From the NCBI GenBank assembly GCA_016705685.1, contig JADJLB010000004.1:1-64000 (forward strand): a stretch of DNA of 64,000 bases, read 5' to 3'. Under the pieces are notes generated by a model. The model was not told the origin of the DNA. It did no database searches and worked only from the letters and a program-made list of their open reading frames with translations. The stretch comes from Propionivibrio sp. (GTDB lineage Bacteria; Pseudomonadota; Gammaproteobacteria; Burkholderiales; Rhodocyclaceae). This document shows positions 24,921-33,846 of this stretch, piece by piece. Position 1 is the first letter of the stretch; every line of letters starts with the position of its first letter. Position numbers and translations under genes: made by a program.

Positions 24921-27356
24921 GTGATGAGCAAGCATATAGGCCGTTTTGAGATCATTCGTGAATTGGGCCGTGGGGCCCAGAGCGTCGTTTATCTGGCGCG
25001 GGATCCGCACTTGCAGCGGGAAGTGGCGATCAAAACGTTGCATTTTTCGCGTCCCGACCCACAGAAGAATGAGCAATTGCTCGTTGAAGCGCGCATGGTC
25101 AGCCAGTTGCGTCATCCCAACATCGTGCCCATTTTCGAAGCCGACGAGGAACAAGGGGATCTTTACCTCGTCTTTGAATATGTGCCGGGAAAGAATCTCG
25201 GCGAATTCCTCGAAGCCAGCGGTCGCCTGACACCCGTCAAAGCCATTGCGATTCTTCATCCTGTGCTGGACGCGATCGCCCATGCCCATGCTGCGGGCAT
25301 CATTCATCGGGATCTGAAGCCGAACAACATCCTGATCGGAAGCGACGGCATGCCGCGGGTGATGGACTTTGGCATCGCCTCGCGCATCGAGACGCAGACG
25401 AATGACGGTGAAACCTTCATGGGAACGCCGTCTTACATGGCACCGGAGTACATCGCCCACCGCGAAAGCAGTGCGCGCACCGATGTGTTTTCGGCTGGTC
25501 TAATCTTGTACGAGATGCTGACGGGGCAACGTGCCGTTCATGGTGAAAATGTTTACGAAGTCATGCATCAGGTGGCCAATTCGGACATCAAGGTTCCAGC
25601 GACTTCCGGTATCGAACTCGACGACCGGCTGGCCAGCATTCTGTACAAGGCGCTTGCCCGCGACCCGCTGCAGCGCTTCGCTTCGGTCTCCGAGATGCGC
25701 GAAGCGCTCGATGGCTATCTTGAACCGGATGACCCGGTTGCTTCGGCGGATACCAAGCAAAGCACCATCGATTTTCTGTTGCGTCGCATGCGTCATAAGA
25801 GCGACTTTCCTGCGTTGTCGGAATCGGTCAGCACGATCAATAAAATAGCCGGTTCCGACAAGGAGAGCATCTCCAATCTCTCCAACTCGATTCTCAAGGA
25901 TTTTTCGCTGACCAACAAGATTTTGCGCCTGGTCAATTCGGCCTATTACCGGCAGGTGGGCGGTGGCAGCATCAGCACGATTTCACGTGCCGTGCTGGTG
26001 CTCGGTTTCGATGCCGTACGCAATATCGCCATCACGGTCATGCTGTTCGAGCACCTGCAAAACAAAGTCAATGCCAAGCAACTCAAAGAGGAGTTCCTGC
26101 GGGCGAATCTTGCCTCGATTCTGGCCAAGGATATTAGTGAAAAATCTTCGGCGCGGGACGTTGAGCAGGTGTTTATCTGCGCGATGTTTCACAATCTGGG
26201 ACGATTGCTGAGCCAGTTTTATTTTCCGGATGAAAGCGTCGAAATCAAGCGCATGATCGAGCAGAAGATTTGCAGCGAGGAAGCTGCGGCGATTCAGTCG
26301 CTCGGCATCTCGTTTGAGGATCTCGGCATCGGCATCGCGCGCACCTGGGGCTTTCCCGGTCTCATCGTCAATAGCATGCGCCGGCTGCCGGCCGGTAATG
26401 TTCGCAAGGCGGGCAATGTGGAGGAAAAAATGCGGGTCTTGGCGGCTTTCTCCAATGATCTGTGCCGGATGATTGCCGATGTCGAGCCCGATCAGCGGCA
26501 AAAGGAATTGCGCAAGGTCATGGCCCGTTTTGGTGACAACATCACGCTGAATGAGCAGACCCTGCGCGAGACGATGGAAAAATCGATGCAGGAAGTGGCG
26601 CAGTTTGCCGGGATCATCGGCGTCAACCTGAAACAATCGGAATTCGGCCGGCAGATGCAGACCTGGAGCACCAAGCCGGAGGCGGCGGAACACGTGACGC
26701 GGGCCGCTGCGGCCGTCAGTGCAAGCGCTGAAACGGTGCTTTCCGACGTTGTGCCGGCGGGGGCGCCAGGCAGCCCGGTCGTCGAAAAAGAAGCAAGCGA
26801 TGGCGCCGGTGAAGGTGATGAGGGCGGTACTGCGGAAGTCGGGAATTCGGAAGTGATCCTGATGGCGGGCATTCAGGATATCAGCAATACGCTGGTCGAA
26901 GAATTCAAGCTCAATGACGTGTTGCGCATCATTCTGGAAACCATGTACCGTGCCAAGGGCTTCAAACGGGTCATCCTGTGCGTTCGCGATGCGCGCTCCA
27001 ATTCGATGCTCGGCCGGTTCGGGTTTGGCCCGGATGCGCCCGACATTACCCGGCGATTCAACTTTCCCCTGACCTTTTCACCGGACATTTTTCATGCGGC
27101 GCTGTCCAAGGGAGTCGATATTCTGATCAGCGACACCAAGGATGTAAAAATCGCCACACGCATACCGGAATGGTTCAGCAAGGGCGTCAATGCCGGCACC
27201 TTCGTTATCTTCCCGTTATGCATAAAGAATAATCCGGTCGCCATGATTTATGCGGATTGTGAACGAGCCGGCGAGATCGTGATTTCCGAAAAGGAACTTT
27301 CGCTGTTGCGAACCCTGCGCAATCAGGCGGTACTGGCCATCAAGCAGTCGAACTGA
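24921..27356 (+). CDS. Serine/threonine kinase-HDOD-GAF protein
   Basis: An 811-residue soluble protein with three modules. A Hanks-type kinase (residues 8-270) has a glycine loop ELGRGAQSVV, Lys38, the HRD catalytic Asp132, the DFG Asp150 and an APEY motif, so it should be active. An HDOD domain (about 288-490) follows, recognisable by NKILRLVNSAYYRQ and SRAVLVLGFDAVRNI; the metal-binding HD pair of HD-GYP enzymes is absent, as usual for HDOD. A Ser/Ala/Glu-rich linker leads to a GAF domain (about 655-808). No membrane helix is present, unlike many bacterial Ser/Thr kinases. HDOD domains are signalling modules in motility and c-di-GMP networks; targets are unknown. The start is GTG at 24921 or ATG at 24924. 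Confidence 0.9.
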   Translation: MMSKHIGRFEIIRELGRGAQSVVYLARDPHLQREVAIKTLHFSRPDPQKNEQLLVEARMVSQLRHPNIVPIFEADEEQGDLYLVFEYVPGKNLGEFLEASGRLTPVKAIAILHPVLDAIAHAHAAGIIHRDLKPNNILIGSDGMPRVMDFGIASRIETQTNDGETFMGTPSYMAPEYIAHRESSARTDVFSAGLILYEMLTGQRAVHGENVYEVMHQVANSDIKVPATSGIELDDRLASILYKALARDPLQRFASVSEMREALDGYLEPDDPVASADTKQSTIDFLLRRMRHKSDFPALSESVSTINKIAGSDKESISNLSNSILKDFSLTNKILRLVNSAYYRQVGGGSISTISRAVLVLGFDAVRNIAITVMLFEHLQNKVNAKQLKEEFLRANLASILAKDISEKSSARDVEQVFICAMFHNLGRLLSQFYFPDESVEIKRMIEQKICSEEAAAIQSLGISFEDLGIGIARTWGFPGLIVNSMRRLPAGNVRKAGNVEEKMRVLAAFSNDLCRMIADVEPDQRQKELRKVMARFGDNITLNEQTLRETMEKSMQEVAQFAGIIGVNLKQSEFGRQMQTWSTKPEAAEHVTRAAAAVSASAETVLSDVVPAGAPGSPVVEKEASDGAGEGDEGGTAEVGNSEVILMAGIQDISNTLVEEFKLNDVLRIILETMYRAKGFKRVILCVRDARSNSMLGRFGFGPDAPDITRRFNFPLTFSPDIFHAALSKGVDILISDTKDVKIATRIPEWFSKGVNAGTFVIFPLCIKNNPVAMIYADCERAGEIVISEKELSLLRTLRNQAVLAIKQSN

Positions 27357-27449
27357 GTACAGTCAACGAAAAAGGCCGCACCCCAAAAGTCACTAGGAAC
27401 ACGAGGGAGTACAGAGACAGGACTCATGTTCTTCCTGGTGGCCGGCCGC

Positions 27450-28244
27450 CTACCAGAGCTTCCACCACGGTTCCTTGCGCTCCAGGCCCCGCGTGTAATA
27501 GATGCTGTTCGGATAGTTCTTGCGCATCACGCGTTCGGCGTCGTCGCGCAGGTCGTTCATTCCCATCAGATCGTAGGCTTTGACCATGATGAACAGCGCC
27601 TCTTCGGTTGCCGCCGCTTCCGGGTATTGTTTGAGGGCGAACTGGGCACGGTTGACGGCCGCGACATAGGCGGTGCGTTTCATGTAGTAGCGGGCGACGT
27701 GCACTTCCAGGGAAGCCAGCGCATTGACCAGATACTTCATGCGCAGAATGGCGTCGGGAGTGTACTTGCTGTCGGGATAGCGGGTGACGAGTTCCCGAAA
27801 AGAGTCAAAGGATTCGCGCGCGCCTTTCGGGTCGCGTTCGGTCATGTCCTGCTGGCTGATTTGGCCCAGGATCCCCAGGTCTTCATTGAAATTGACCAGT
27901 CCGCGCAGGTAGTAAACGTAATCGACGTTCGGGTGATTCGGGTGCAGCTTGATAAACCGGTCGCAAGCGGCTACGGCTGAAGCAGGTTCGTTTTGTTTCC
28001 AGTAGGCGTAGGCGATATCGATTTGCGCCTGCTGGGCGTAACGTCCATAGGGATAGCGTGATTCGAGTTTTTCGAAATACTTGATCGATTTGTCGTAAGC
28101 GCCATCGTTCAAGGCTTCTTTGGCTTCGGTATACAACTTGTTGGCCGACCAGCCGACGGTTTCATCCTGTTGTTCGGGTAACAGTCCACAGCCGGCGATC
28201 AGCGTGACGAGGAAAAGCGCTGCGATAACCGCTAAACTACGCAT
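27450..28244 (-). CDS. bamD: Outer-membrane assembly lipoprotein BamD
   Basis: A 264-residue lipoprotein with signal peptide and lipobox LIAGC (Cys19). The mature protein is made of TPR repeats with the conserved YFEKLESRYPYGRYAQQAQ, FIKLHPNHPNVDYVYYLRGL and PDAILRMKYLVNALA segments, ending in PWWKLW. BamD is an essential component of the BAM complex that inserts beta-barrel proteins in the outer membrane. The ATG at 28244 was chosen because the signal peptide starts there; the frame runs on upstream to 28295. Its start codon lies next to the start of divergent rluD. Confidence 0.95.
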   Translation of the reverse strand: MRSLAVIAALFLVTLIAGCGLLPEQQDETVGWSANKLYTEAKEALNDGAYDKSIKYFEKLESRYPYGRYAQQAQIDIAYAYWKQNEPASAVAACDRFIKLHPNHPNVDYVYYLRGLVNFNEDLGILGQISQQDMTERDPKGARESFDSFRELVTRYPDSKYTPDAILRMKYLVNALASLEVHVARYYMKRTAYVAAVNRAQFALKQYPEAAATEEALFIMVKAYDLMGMNDLRDDAERVMRKNYPNSIYYTRGLERKEPWWKLW

Positions 28245-28245
28245 G

Positions 28246-29370
28246 ATGAAAAGTCCAGATAAAGAAACAGCAATCGATTCGCATAATGGAAACATCGGTA
28301 TAAGGACCGGGCGGGCTGATTATAGCGCAAACCCCCGGCCAGCTCAGCGCGTTCCCGCCGATTGCGGCGGGCTGCGACTCGACCAGATACTTGTTCGCCT
28401 GCACCCGCAGCATTCACGCAGCAGAATACAGAACTGGATACGTCAGGGCCGTGTGGCGGTGAGCGGCGTGACGGTTAACGAACCGAAACAGAAACTTTGG
28501 GGTGGCGAGCTGATCGATCTGGCTGAAGCGCCTGACGAGTGCAGCGAAACGTCATTTCCGGAAGCCATAGCGCTCGCTATTGTCTATGAAGATGACACCC
28601 TGATCGTACTGGACAAACAGGCGGGACTTGTCGTCCATCCGGGCAGCGGGAATCGCAGCGGAACGCTGCTCAATGCACTGCTGTATCACGAGCCCGGCCT
28701 GGAAAAAGTCCCGCGTGCCGGCATTGTGCATCGTCTCGACAAGGACACCAGCGGCCTGATGGTCGTTGCCCGGACCCTGGAAGCGCAGACTGCTCTGGTA
28801 CGGCAGATGCAGGCGCGTTCGGTCAAGCGCATCTATCAGGCCCTGGTGCGCGGCAACGTTGAAGGCGGCGGTAGCGTAAACGCGCCGATTGGCCGGCACC
28901 CGACGCAACGGACGAAGATGTCCGTGGTAAATACCGGCAAGCCGGCGCGAACCCATTACCGTGTGGTCGAACGGTTTATCGATTGCACGCTGGTTGAATG
29001 CGCACTTGAAACCGGCCGGACGCATCAGATCCGCGTGCATATGACATCCATCGGACATCCGCTGGTTGGTGACCCGGTGTATGGGCGGGGCACTAGCCGG
29101 GTGCCCGGCGGCCCGGCATTCCATCGGCAGGCATTGCACGCACGCCGCCTGGGGCTGGTGCACCCGGCGAGCGGCAAACCGATGATGTGGAAATCGAATC
29201 TCCCGGAAGATTTTGCCGGCTTGGTCGAAACGGCGCGGCTGCGGGCCATTGCAGCGGAAGCCAGCGAAATCGACGATGAAGCTTGGGACGACGAGCTGGC
29301 CGGTGGCCCGGAGATCATCTATGCCGCAGGCGATAATGACGGCGAAGACGATGACGACTTTGAACAGTAG
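28246..29370 (+). CDS. rluD: 23S rRNA pseudouridine synthase RluD
   Basis: A 374-residue RluA-family enzyme that makes pseudouridines 1911, 1915 and 1917 in helix 69 of 23S rRNA. The S4 RNA-binding domain (GLRLDQILVRL, SRSRIQNWIRQGRVAVSG) is followed by the catalytic motif HRLDKDTSGL with the Asp nucleophile and by GRTHQIRVHM. The C-terminal 40 residues are very acidic, an extension beyond the usual end. In-frame starts close to the S4 domain are lacking; ATG at 28246 or 28243 are the nearest, so the start is uncertain. Rightward neighbour pgeF overlaps by 20 bases. Confidence 0.93.
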   Translation: MKSPDKETAIDSHNGNIGIRTGRADYSANPRPAQRVPADCGGLRLDQILVRLHPQHSRSRIQNWIRQGRVAVSGVTVNEPKQKLWGGELIDLAEAPDECSETSFPEAIALAIVYEDDTLIVLDKQAGLVVHPGSGNRSGTLLNALLYHEPGLEKVPRAGIVHRLDKDTSGLMVVARTLEAQTALVRQMQARSVKRIYQALVRGNVEGGGSVNAPIGRHPTQRTKMSVVNTGKPARTHYRVVERFIDCTLVECALETGRTHQIRVHMTSIGHPLVGDPVYGRGTSRVPGGPAFHRQALHARRLGLVHPASGKPMMWKSNLPEDFAGLVETARLRAIAAEASEIDDEAWDDELAGGPEIIYAAGDNDGEDDDDFEQ

Positions 29371-30130
29371 CGCCTGGATCGTTCCCGACTGGCCGGCGCC
29401 GCCGAAGGTGCGCAGCCTGATCACAACCCGGGTTGGCGGCGTTAGCCGTGGCGTGTATTCGAGTTTCAATCTGGCGCTTCATGTCGGTGACGATTCGAGT
29501 TCGGTTGAAACCAACCGTGCTCGTCTCCGGGAAATGACTTTGTCCGTGAGTGATGCGCAGGTGGCGTGTGCCCCCTGCTGGCTGAATCAGGTTCACGGCA
29601 CGCGGGTTGTCGATGCGTCGATATGGACAGCGGACGATCAAGCGCCTGAAGCGGATGCCGCATATACGCGCCAAGCGGGTTCGGCGTGCGTGGTGATGAC
29701 CGCCGATTGCCTGCCCGTATTGCTTTGCGATGAAGCGGGGAGCGTGGTCGCCGCGGCGCATGCGGGCTGGCGCGGACTGCTTGCAGGCGTTCTGGAATCG
29801 AGCATTGGCGCTATGGGCCAGGCGAACGGGAAACTGATGGCCTATCTGGGGCCGGCCATCGGTCCCCAAGCGTTTGAGGTGGGCGGCGAAGTACGTTCGG
29901 CTTTTGTCGCCAAACACGCGCACTCCGCGGCCGCGTTCAAGCCGTGCGGGCAGGAAAAATGGCTGGCCGATATCTATTTGCTGGCTCGTCAGCGCCTGGA
30001 AGCGCTGGGCGTCGAAGAAATTTTCGGCGGCTCGTTTTGTACGGTGGGCGACGCCGATCGCTTCTTCTCCTATCGCCGCGACAGGCAGACCGGTCGCATG
30101 GTGTCGATGATCTGGCTGGATCGCGGTTAG
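29351..30130 (+). CDS. pgeF: Peptidoglycan editing factor / laccase-domain protein (YfiH)
   Basis: A 259-residue laccase-domain (DUF152) protein. The zinc-site residues are visible: His in LNQVHG, Cys in TADCLPVL and His in AAHAGWRG. The C-terminal DRFFSYRRDRQTGRM is typical. In E. coli the YfiH protein prevents mis-incorporation of serine at position one of the peptidoglycan peptide; purine nucleosidase activity is described for homologues. Start is the ATG at 29351, 20 bases before the end of rluD, the same rluD-yfiH order as in E. coli. Confidence 0.93.
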   Translation: MTTLNSSAWIVPDWPAPPKVRSLITTRVGGVSRGVYSSFNLALHVGDDSSSVETNRARLREMTLSVSDAQVACAPCWLNQVHGTRVVDASIWTADDQAPEADAAYTRQAGSACVVMTADCLPVLLCDEAGSVVAAAHAGWRGLLAGVLESSIGAMGQANGKLMAYLGPAIGPQAFEVGGEVRSAFVAKHAHSAAAFKPCGQEKWLADIYLLARQRLEALGVEEIFGGSFCTVGDADRFFSYRRDRQTGRMVSMIWLDRG

Positions 30131-30265
30131 CCGGCCCATTCCGATGCCGTCCGATTCAAGCTGGGAGCCTCCGTCGGACAGGGTAGAGCGTGCAGTTATT
30201 GGGCCACAGCCATTGAGCGCGCCGACATGGCGCGGGTTGTGCGGGCGGGTAGTAGTATACGCGGC

Positions 30266-30943
30266 ATGAATATCCTTGCTTTTGAAACGTCCACCGATCC
30301 GGGTTCCGTCGCACTATGGCGCGATGGTGCGGTCAACGCCCGAAGTTGCCCGGTCGGGCTGTCGAATTCCGAAACCTTGTTGCCGCTGGCCGACGCAATG
30401 TTGCGCGAGCACGGTCTGGGTTTTTCCGACCTGGATGGCATTGCTTTCGGGACGGGGCCGGGTTCATTCACCGGACTGCGCGTATCCTGTGGCGTGGCCC
30501 AAGGTCTGGCTGTTGCCCGTGGATTGCCGCTACTGGGCGTGGGAACTCTGGAGGCCATGGCACTGGCCAGCGGCGGCGAACGGGTTATCGTTACGCTGGA
30601 TGCGCGCATGCGCGAGGTGTACTACGGACGGTTTGAACGGGGGGGGCAACAGGGAGCGATCGGTGTGTATGCACCGGAAGCGGTCCCTTTGCCCGAGACC
30701 GGAGGGTGGCTCGCCAGCGGCAATGGACTGATGGCCTATCCTGCGTTACGAGAGCGTCTGTCTTCGGTAGTCATTGGCTGGCAACCCGAGTTGATGCCGT
30801 GCGCCGCAGCGCTGGTTCGATTGGCTGCACCGCGTCTTGAACGGGGAGAACGTATCGACCCGGCCGATGCCGTGCCGCTCTATGTGCGCAACAAAGTAGC
30901 GAGGACCGTGGCCGAGCGGTTGGCGGAAGGGGGCCGGGTCTGA
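30266..30943 (+). CDS. tsaB: tRNA threonylcarbamoyladenosine complex subunit TsaB
   Basis: A 225-residue ASKHA-fold protein, close to the usual length. It begins NILAFETSTDPGSVAL and carries the conserved GPGSFTGLRV segment. TsaB dimerises with TsaD and, with TsaE, transfers threonylcarbamoyl to A37 of ANN-decoding tRNAs. The ATG at 30266 begins the conserved strand. rimI follows directly with no gap, as in many betaproteobacteria. A G8 run (30639-30646) encodes Arg-Gly-Gly. Confidence 0.95.
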   Translation: MNILAFETSTDPGSVALWRDGAVNARSCPVGLSNSETLLPLADAMLREHGLGFSDLDGIAFGTGPGSFTGLRVSCGVAQGLAVARGLPLLGVGTLEAMALASGGERVIVTLDARMREVYYGRFERGGQQGAIGVYAPEAVPLPETGGWLASGNGLMAYPALRERLSSVVIGWQPELMPCAAALVRLAAPRLERGERIDPADAVPLYVRNKVARTVAERLAEGGRV

Positions 30944-31420
30944 ATGAGCGCCGTTCTTGAACCGCGAATTGAGATTTTGCCGATGCACCCGGACGACCTT
31001 GACGACGTGTTGGCCATCGAGGGGCGCGTGTGTCCATTCCCCTGGGGGCGGAACAATTTCATCGATTCGATCACGTCCGGCTATCCGTGCCGGGTGTGCC
31101 GGGTCGATGGCGAGGTGGTGGGTTATTTTGTGCTCATGATGGCGGTCGATGATGCGCATCTTCTTTCAATCAGCGTCGGCGAAAAGCGGCAGAGAATGGG
31201 CTTTGGCGCACGTTTGTTGCGAATGGCCATGCGTGTGGCTCGAGAACGCGGAGCGAAAACAATGCTGCTGGAAGTGCGACCGTCGAATGCAAAGGCTTTG
31301 GCGATGTACCGGCATTTCGGTTTTCAGCAAATCGGTGTGCGACGCGGTTATTATCCGGCCGAAGGCGGCCGGGAAGATGCCTGGGTTCTGACGCACGCGC
31401 TGGTCGAGGTGTCGGCATGA
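30944..31420 (+). CDS. rimI: Ribosomal protein S18-alanine N-acetyltransferase
   Basis: A 158-residue GNAT acetyltransferase. The acetyl-CoA loop is QRMGFGARLLR, the beta-bulge strand is AHLLSISVG, and LEVRPSNAKALAMYRHFGFQQIGVRRGYYP is the typical RimI C-terminal half. It acetylates the N-terminal Ala of ribosomal protein S18. It starts one base after the tsaB stop and overlaps udg by four bases. Confidence 0.94.
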   Translation: MSAVLEPRIEILPMHPDDLDDVLAIEGRVCPFPWGRNNFIDSITSGYPCRVCRVDGEVVGYFVLMMAVDDAHLLSISVGEKRQRMGFGARLLRMAMRVARERGAKTMLLEVRPSNAKALAMYRHFGFQQIGVRRGYYPAEGGREDAWVLTHALVEVSA

Positions 31421-32238
31421 GCCTGGGCCGCGACCGGGTATTGAACGAAATGGGGCTGTCGCCGCAATGGAAACTTCGCCAGCCGCGAGCCGTGGCTCGC
31501 GACGAGAAGGGGGCATCTGCCCCCGTTGCCGCCGCTTGTTCAACGGTTGCCCCGGTCGCCCCGGCAGCGTCGCCGGATGGGCGGGATGGCCATCAAAATG
31601 CGGGATTGCCTGTCCATTGCCGAGCGGAACAGGCGGACGCAATTGCACGCCTGGACTGGATTCAACTGCGTCAAAGCATCGCCTCGTGTCGCGCCTGCGC
31701 GCTGGGGGCCGAGCGCCGGCAGGCGGTTCCGGGCGTCGGCGATGAACAGGCTAACTGGCTGTTTATCGGCGAAGGGCCGGGCGCGGAAGAAGACGCGCGC
31801 GGCGAGCCCTTTGTCGGTCCGGCCGGCAAGTTGCTCGATGCCATGCTGGCGGCCATCGGCCTCAAGCGCGGGAATGACGTTTACATCGCCAACGCCGTAA
31901 AATGCCGCCCGCCGGGCAACCGCACGCCGGAAGCGGCTGAAATGGCGGCGTGTTCGCCATACCTTAAACGCCAGATTGCCTTGATCCAGCCCCGATTGAT
32001 CGTTCTGCTTGGCCGGGCCGCGATTCAGGCGGTGCTTGGCGAAGCCGGTTCGCTGGCGAGCCTGCGCGGAAAAGTGTTTGCCTATCGCGATCAGGAACTG
32101 ACGATACCGGTTATCGTGACCTATCACCCGGCCTATCTGCTCAGAACACTGACCGACAAGGCCAAAGCCTGGGAAGACCTCTGCCGGGCGCGCGCCATGA
32201 TGCGAGAAATGCTGGCCTCGGAAAGCGTTTCGGCATGA
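31417..32238 (+). CDS. Uracil-DNA glycosylase, family 4 (Fe-S type)
   Basis: A 273-residue UDG-superfamily protein. After a variable Pro/Ala-rich N-terminus (about 1-75), the core has the Fe-S cysteines in SCRACALG, motif 1 GEGPGAEEDARGEPFVGPAGKLLD, a third cluster Cys in VKCRPPGNRTP, a fourth in AACSPYL, and motif 2 TYHPAYLLR. It removes uracil from DNA as the first step of base excision repair; in bacteriophage SPO1 and several bacteria the same fold is fused to DNA polymerase, but not here. Coupled to rimI by an ATGA overlap. Confidence 0.92.
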   Translation: MSLGRDRVLNEMGLSPQWKLRQPRAVARDEKGASAPVAAACSTVAPVAPAASPDGRDGHQNAGLPVHCRAEQADAIARLDWIQLRQSIASCRACALGAERRQAVPGVGDEQANWLFIGEGPGAEEDARGEPFVGPAGKLLDAMLAAIGLKRGNDVYIANAVKCRPPGNRTPEAAEMAACSPYLKRQIALIQPRLIVLLGRAAIQAVLGEAGSLASLRGKVFAYRDQELTIPVIVTYHPAYLLRTLTDKAKAWEDLCRARAMMREMLASESVSA

Positions 32239-32310
32239 GCGCTCTTGCAGTTTCACCGGGCGCCCTCATTTAGGCTCTGCTTTATTCATTCCTTTAGGGA
32301 GAAAACGGTC

Positions 32311-32967
32311 ATGCGCATCGGAATTTTTGCCTTCTTCGCCATCATTGTCAGTTTGCTTTCCGGCTGTGGTTACAACACCTTTCAGACGAGCGACGAGGCA
32401 GTCAAATCGGCATGGTCGGAAGTGATCAACCAGTATCAGCGGCGTGCCGATCTGGTGCCCAATCTGGTCAGTACGGTACAAGGTTATGCCAGCCACGAAA
32501 AAGACGTTCTGACGCAGGTCACGCAGGCTCGCGCGCAGGTTGGCGGCATTCAGGCCACTCCGGAGTTGATCAACAATCCGGAGGCTTTTGCCAAGTTCCA
32601 GCAAGCGCAGGCCGGGCTTTCGAGCGCGCTGTCGCGCTTGCTGGTGGTCGCTGAAAACTACCCGAACCTGAAGGCCGACGCGTCGTTCCGCGATCTGCAG
32701 GCACAGCTCGAAGGAACCGAGAATCGCATTACCGTGGCGCGCAATCGCTACATCAAGTCGGTTGAAGCCTTCAACGTCTCGGTTCGTACCTTCCCGAACA
32801 ATCTGACGGCCATGATCTTCGGCTATCAGATCAAACCCAACTTCAGCGTCGAAAACGAAAAGGCCATTTCAGTTGCGCCGAAGGTTGATTTTTCGGCGCC
32901 GGTAAAGCAAAAGGCTGTGCCTGCCCCGGTCGAAGGAGGAAAGGGCACTCCACCTCCGGGCTACTGA
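32311..32967 (+). CDS. lemA: LemA family lipoprotein
   Basis: A 218-residue LemA protein with a signal peptide and lipobox LLSGC (Cys19). The helical-bundle core starts with GYNTFQTSDEAVKSAWSEV and has the conserved QYQRRADLVPNLV and NRYIKSVEAFN segments. The C-terminal 30 residues are Pro/Lys-rich. Start is the ATG at 32311 with AGGGAGAA upstream. Role is unclear; it forms a recurrent unit with the two TPM-domain genes that follow three bases later. Confidence 0.93.
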   Translation: MRIGIFAFFAIIVSLLSGCGYNTFQTSDEAVKSAWSEVINQYQRRADLVPNLVSTVQGYASHEKDVLTQVTQARAQVGGIQATPELINNPEAFAKFQQAQAGLSSALSRLLVVAENYPNLKADASFRDLQAQLEGTENRITVARNRYIKSVEAFNVSVRTFPNNLTAMIFGYQIKPNFSVENEKAISVAPKVDFSAPVKQKAVPAPVEGGKGTPPPGY

Positions 32968-32970
32968 TTC

Positions 32971-33846
32971 ATGATCTTTCCGAGGCGCAGGCTAGCGGAC
33001 GGGTTGTTTGGCCTGCTGCTGCTCTTGGTCGTCGGGCTGGCCGCTGCTCAGGATTTACAAGCGATTCCCGCGCTTTCCGCGCGGGTGACCGATCTGACGG
33101 CTACGCTGACTGCCGATCAACGCAGTCGCCTGGATGAAAAGCTGGCCGTGTTCGAACGACAGAAAGGCGCGCAAATCGCCGTGCTGATCGTGCCGACCGT
33201 CAAGCCCGAAACCATCCCGGAATATGCACTGCGCGTCGTCGAATCGTGGAAACTCGGACGCAAGGGCGTTGATGACGGCGTTTTACTGCTGATCGCCAAG
33301 GAAGACAGAAAGCTTCGTATCGAGGTGGGCTACGGTCTGGAGGGCGTGCTTAACGATGCAACGGCCAAGCGGATCGTCAGCGAAACGATCGGCCCGCGCT
33401 TCAAGCAGGGTGATTTCTACGGTGGGATAGATTCCGGTGTGGAGGCGATACTCAAGGTGATTGGGGGCGAGTCCCTCCCACCGCCAAAGCCGCGGCCCGA
33501 TGCGGCGAAAGCGAGCGAAGGTCTGGATACCTTGCTTCCCGTTGGTTTCCTTCTGGTCTTTGTTGTTGGCGGCGTTTTGCGTGCCATCTTTGGCCGCTTC
33601 TTGGCTGCCGGAATCATTGGCGGCGTGGTGGGCGTGGCCGCGTCTCTGCTTTTGTCTTCAATGCTGGTCGCCGTCATTATCGGTATTGCCGCCTTCATCA
33701 TTTCGCTCTTCAACGGCCTCGGTGGCAGGGGAGGCGGGGGCGGCTGGTCTTCTGGCGCTTCATCGTGGGGCGGTAGTTCGGGTGGCGGTGGATTTTCAGG
33801 TGGGGGCGGCAGCTTCGGTGGCGGCGGCGCCTCGGGAGACTGGTGA
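32971..33846 (+). CDS. TPM-domain membrane protein (YgcG family)
   Basis: A 291-residue protein: signal or anchor helix (about 10-26), a periplasmic TPM domain (about 30-165) with LTADQRSRLDEKLAVFE, GAQIAVLIVPT, WKLGRKGVDDGVLLLIAKEDRKLRIEVGYGLEGVL and IGPRFKQGDFYGGI, then two or three membrane helices (about 190-250) and a glycine/serine-rich tail ending GGGGASGDW. In plants the domain acts as a phosphatase in photosystem assembly; the bacterial role is unknown. Between lemA and a second TPM gene. Confidence 0.9.
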   Translation: MIFPRRRLADGLFGLLLLLVVGLAAAQDLQAIPALSARVTDLTATLTADQRSRLDEKLAVFERQKGAQIAVLIVPTVKPETIPEYALRVVESWKLGRKGVDDGVLLLIAKEDRKLRIEVGYGLEGVLNDATAKRIVSETIGPRFKQGDFYGGIDSGVEAILKVIGGESLPPPKPRPDAAKASEGLDTLLPVGFLLVFVVGGVLRAIFGRFLAAGIIGGVVGVAASLLLSSMLVAVIIGIAAFIISLFNGLGGRGGGGGWSSGASSWGGSSGGGGFSGGGGSFGGGGASGDW

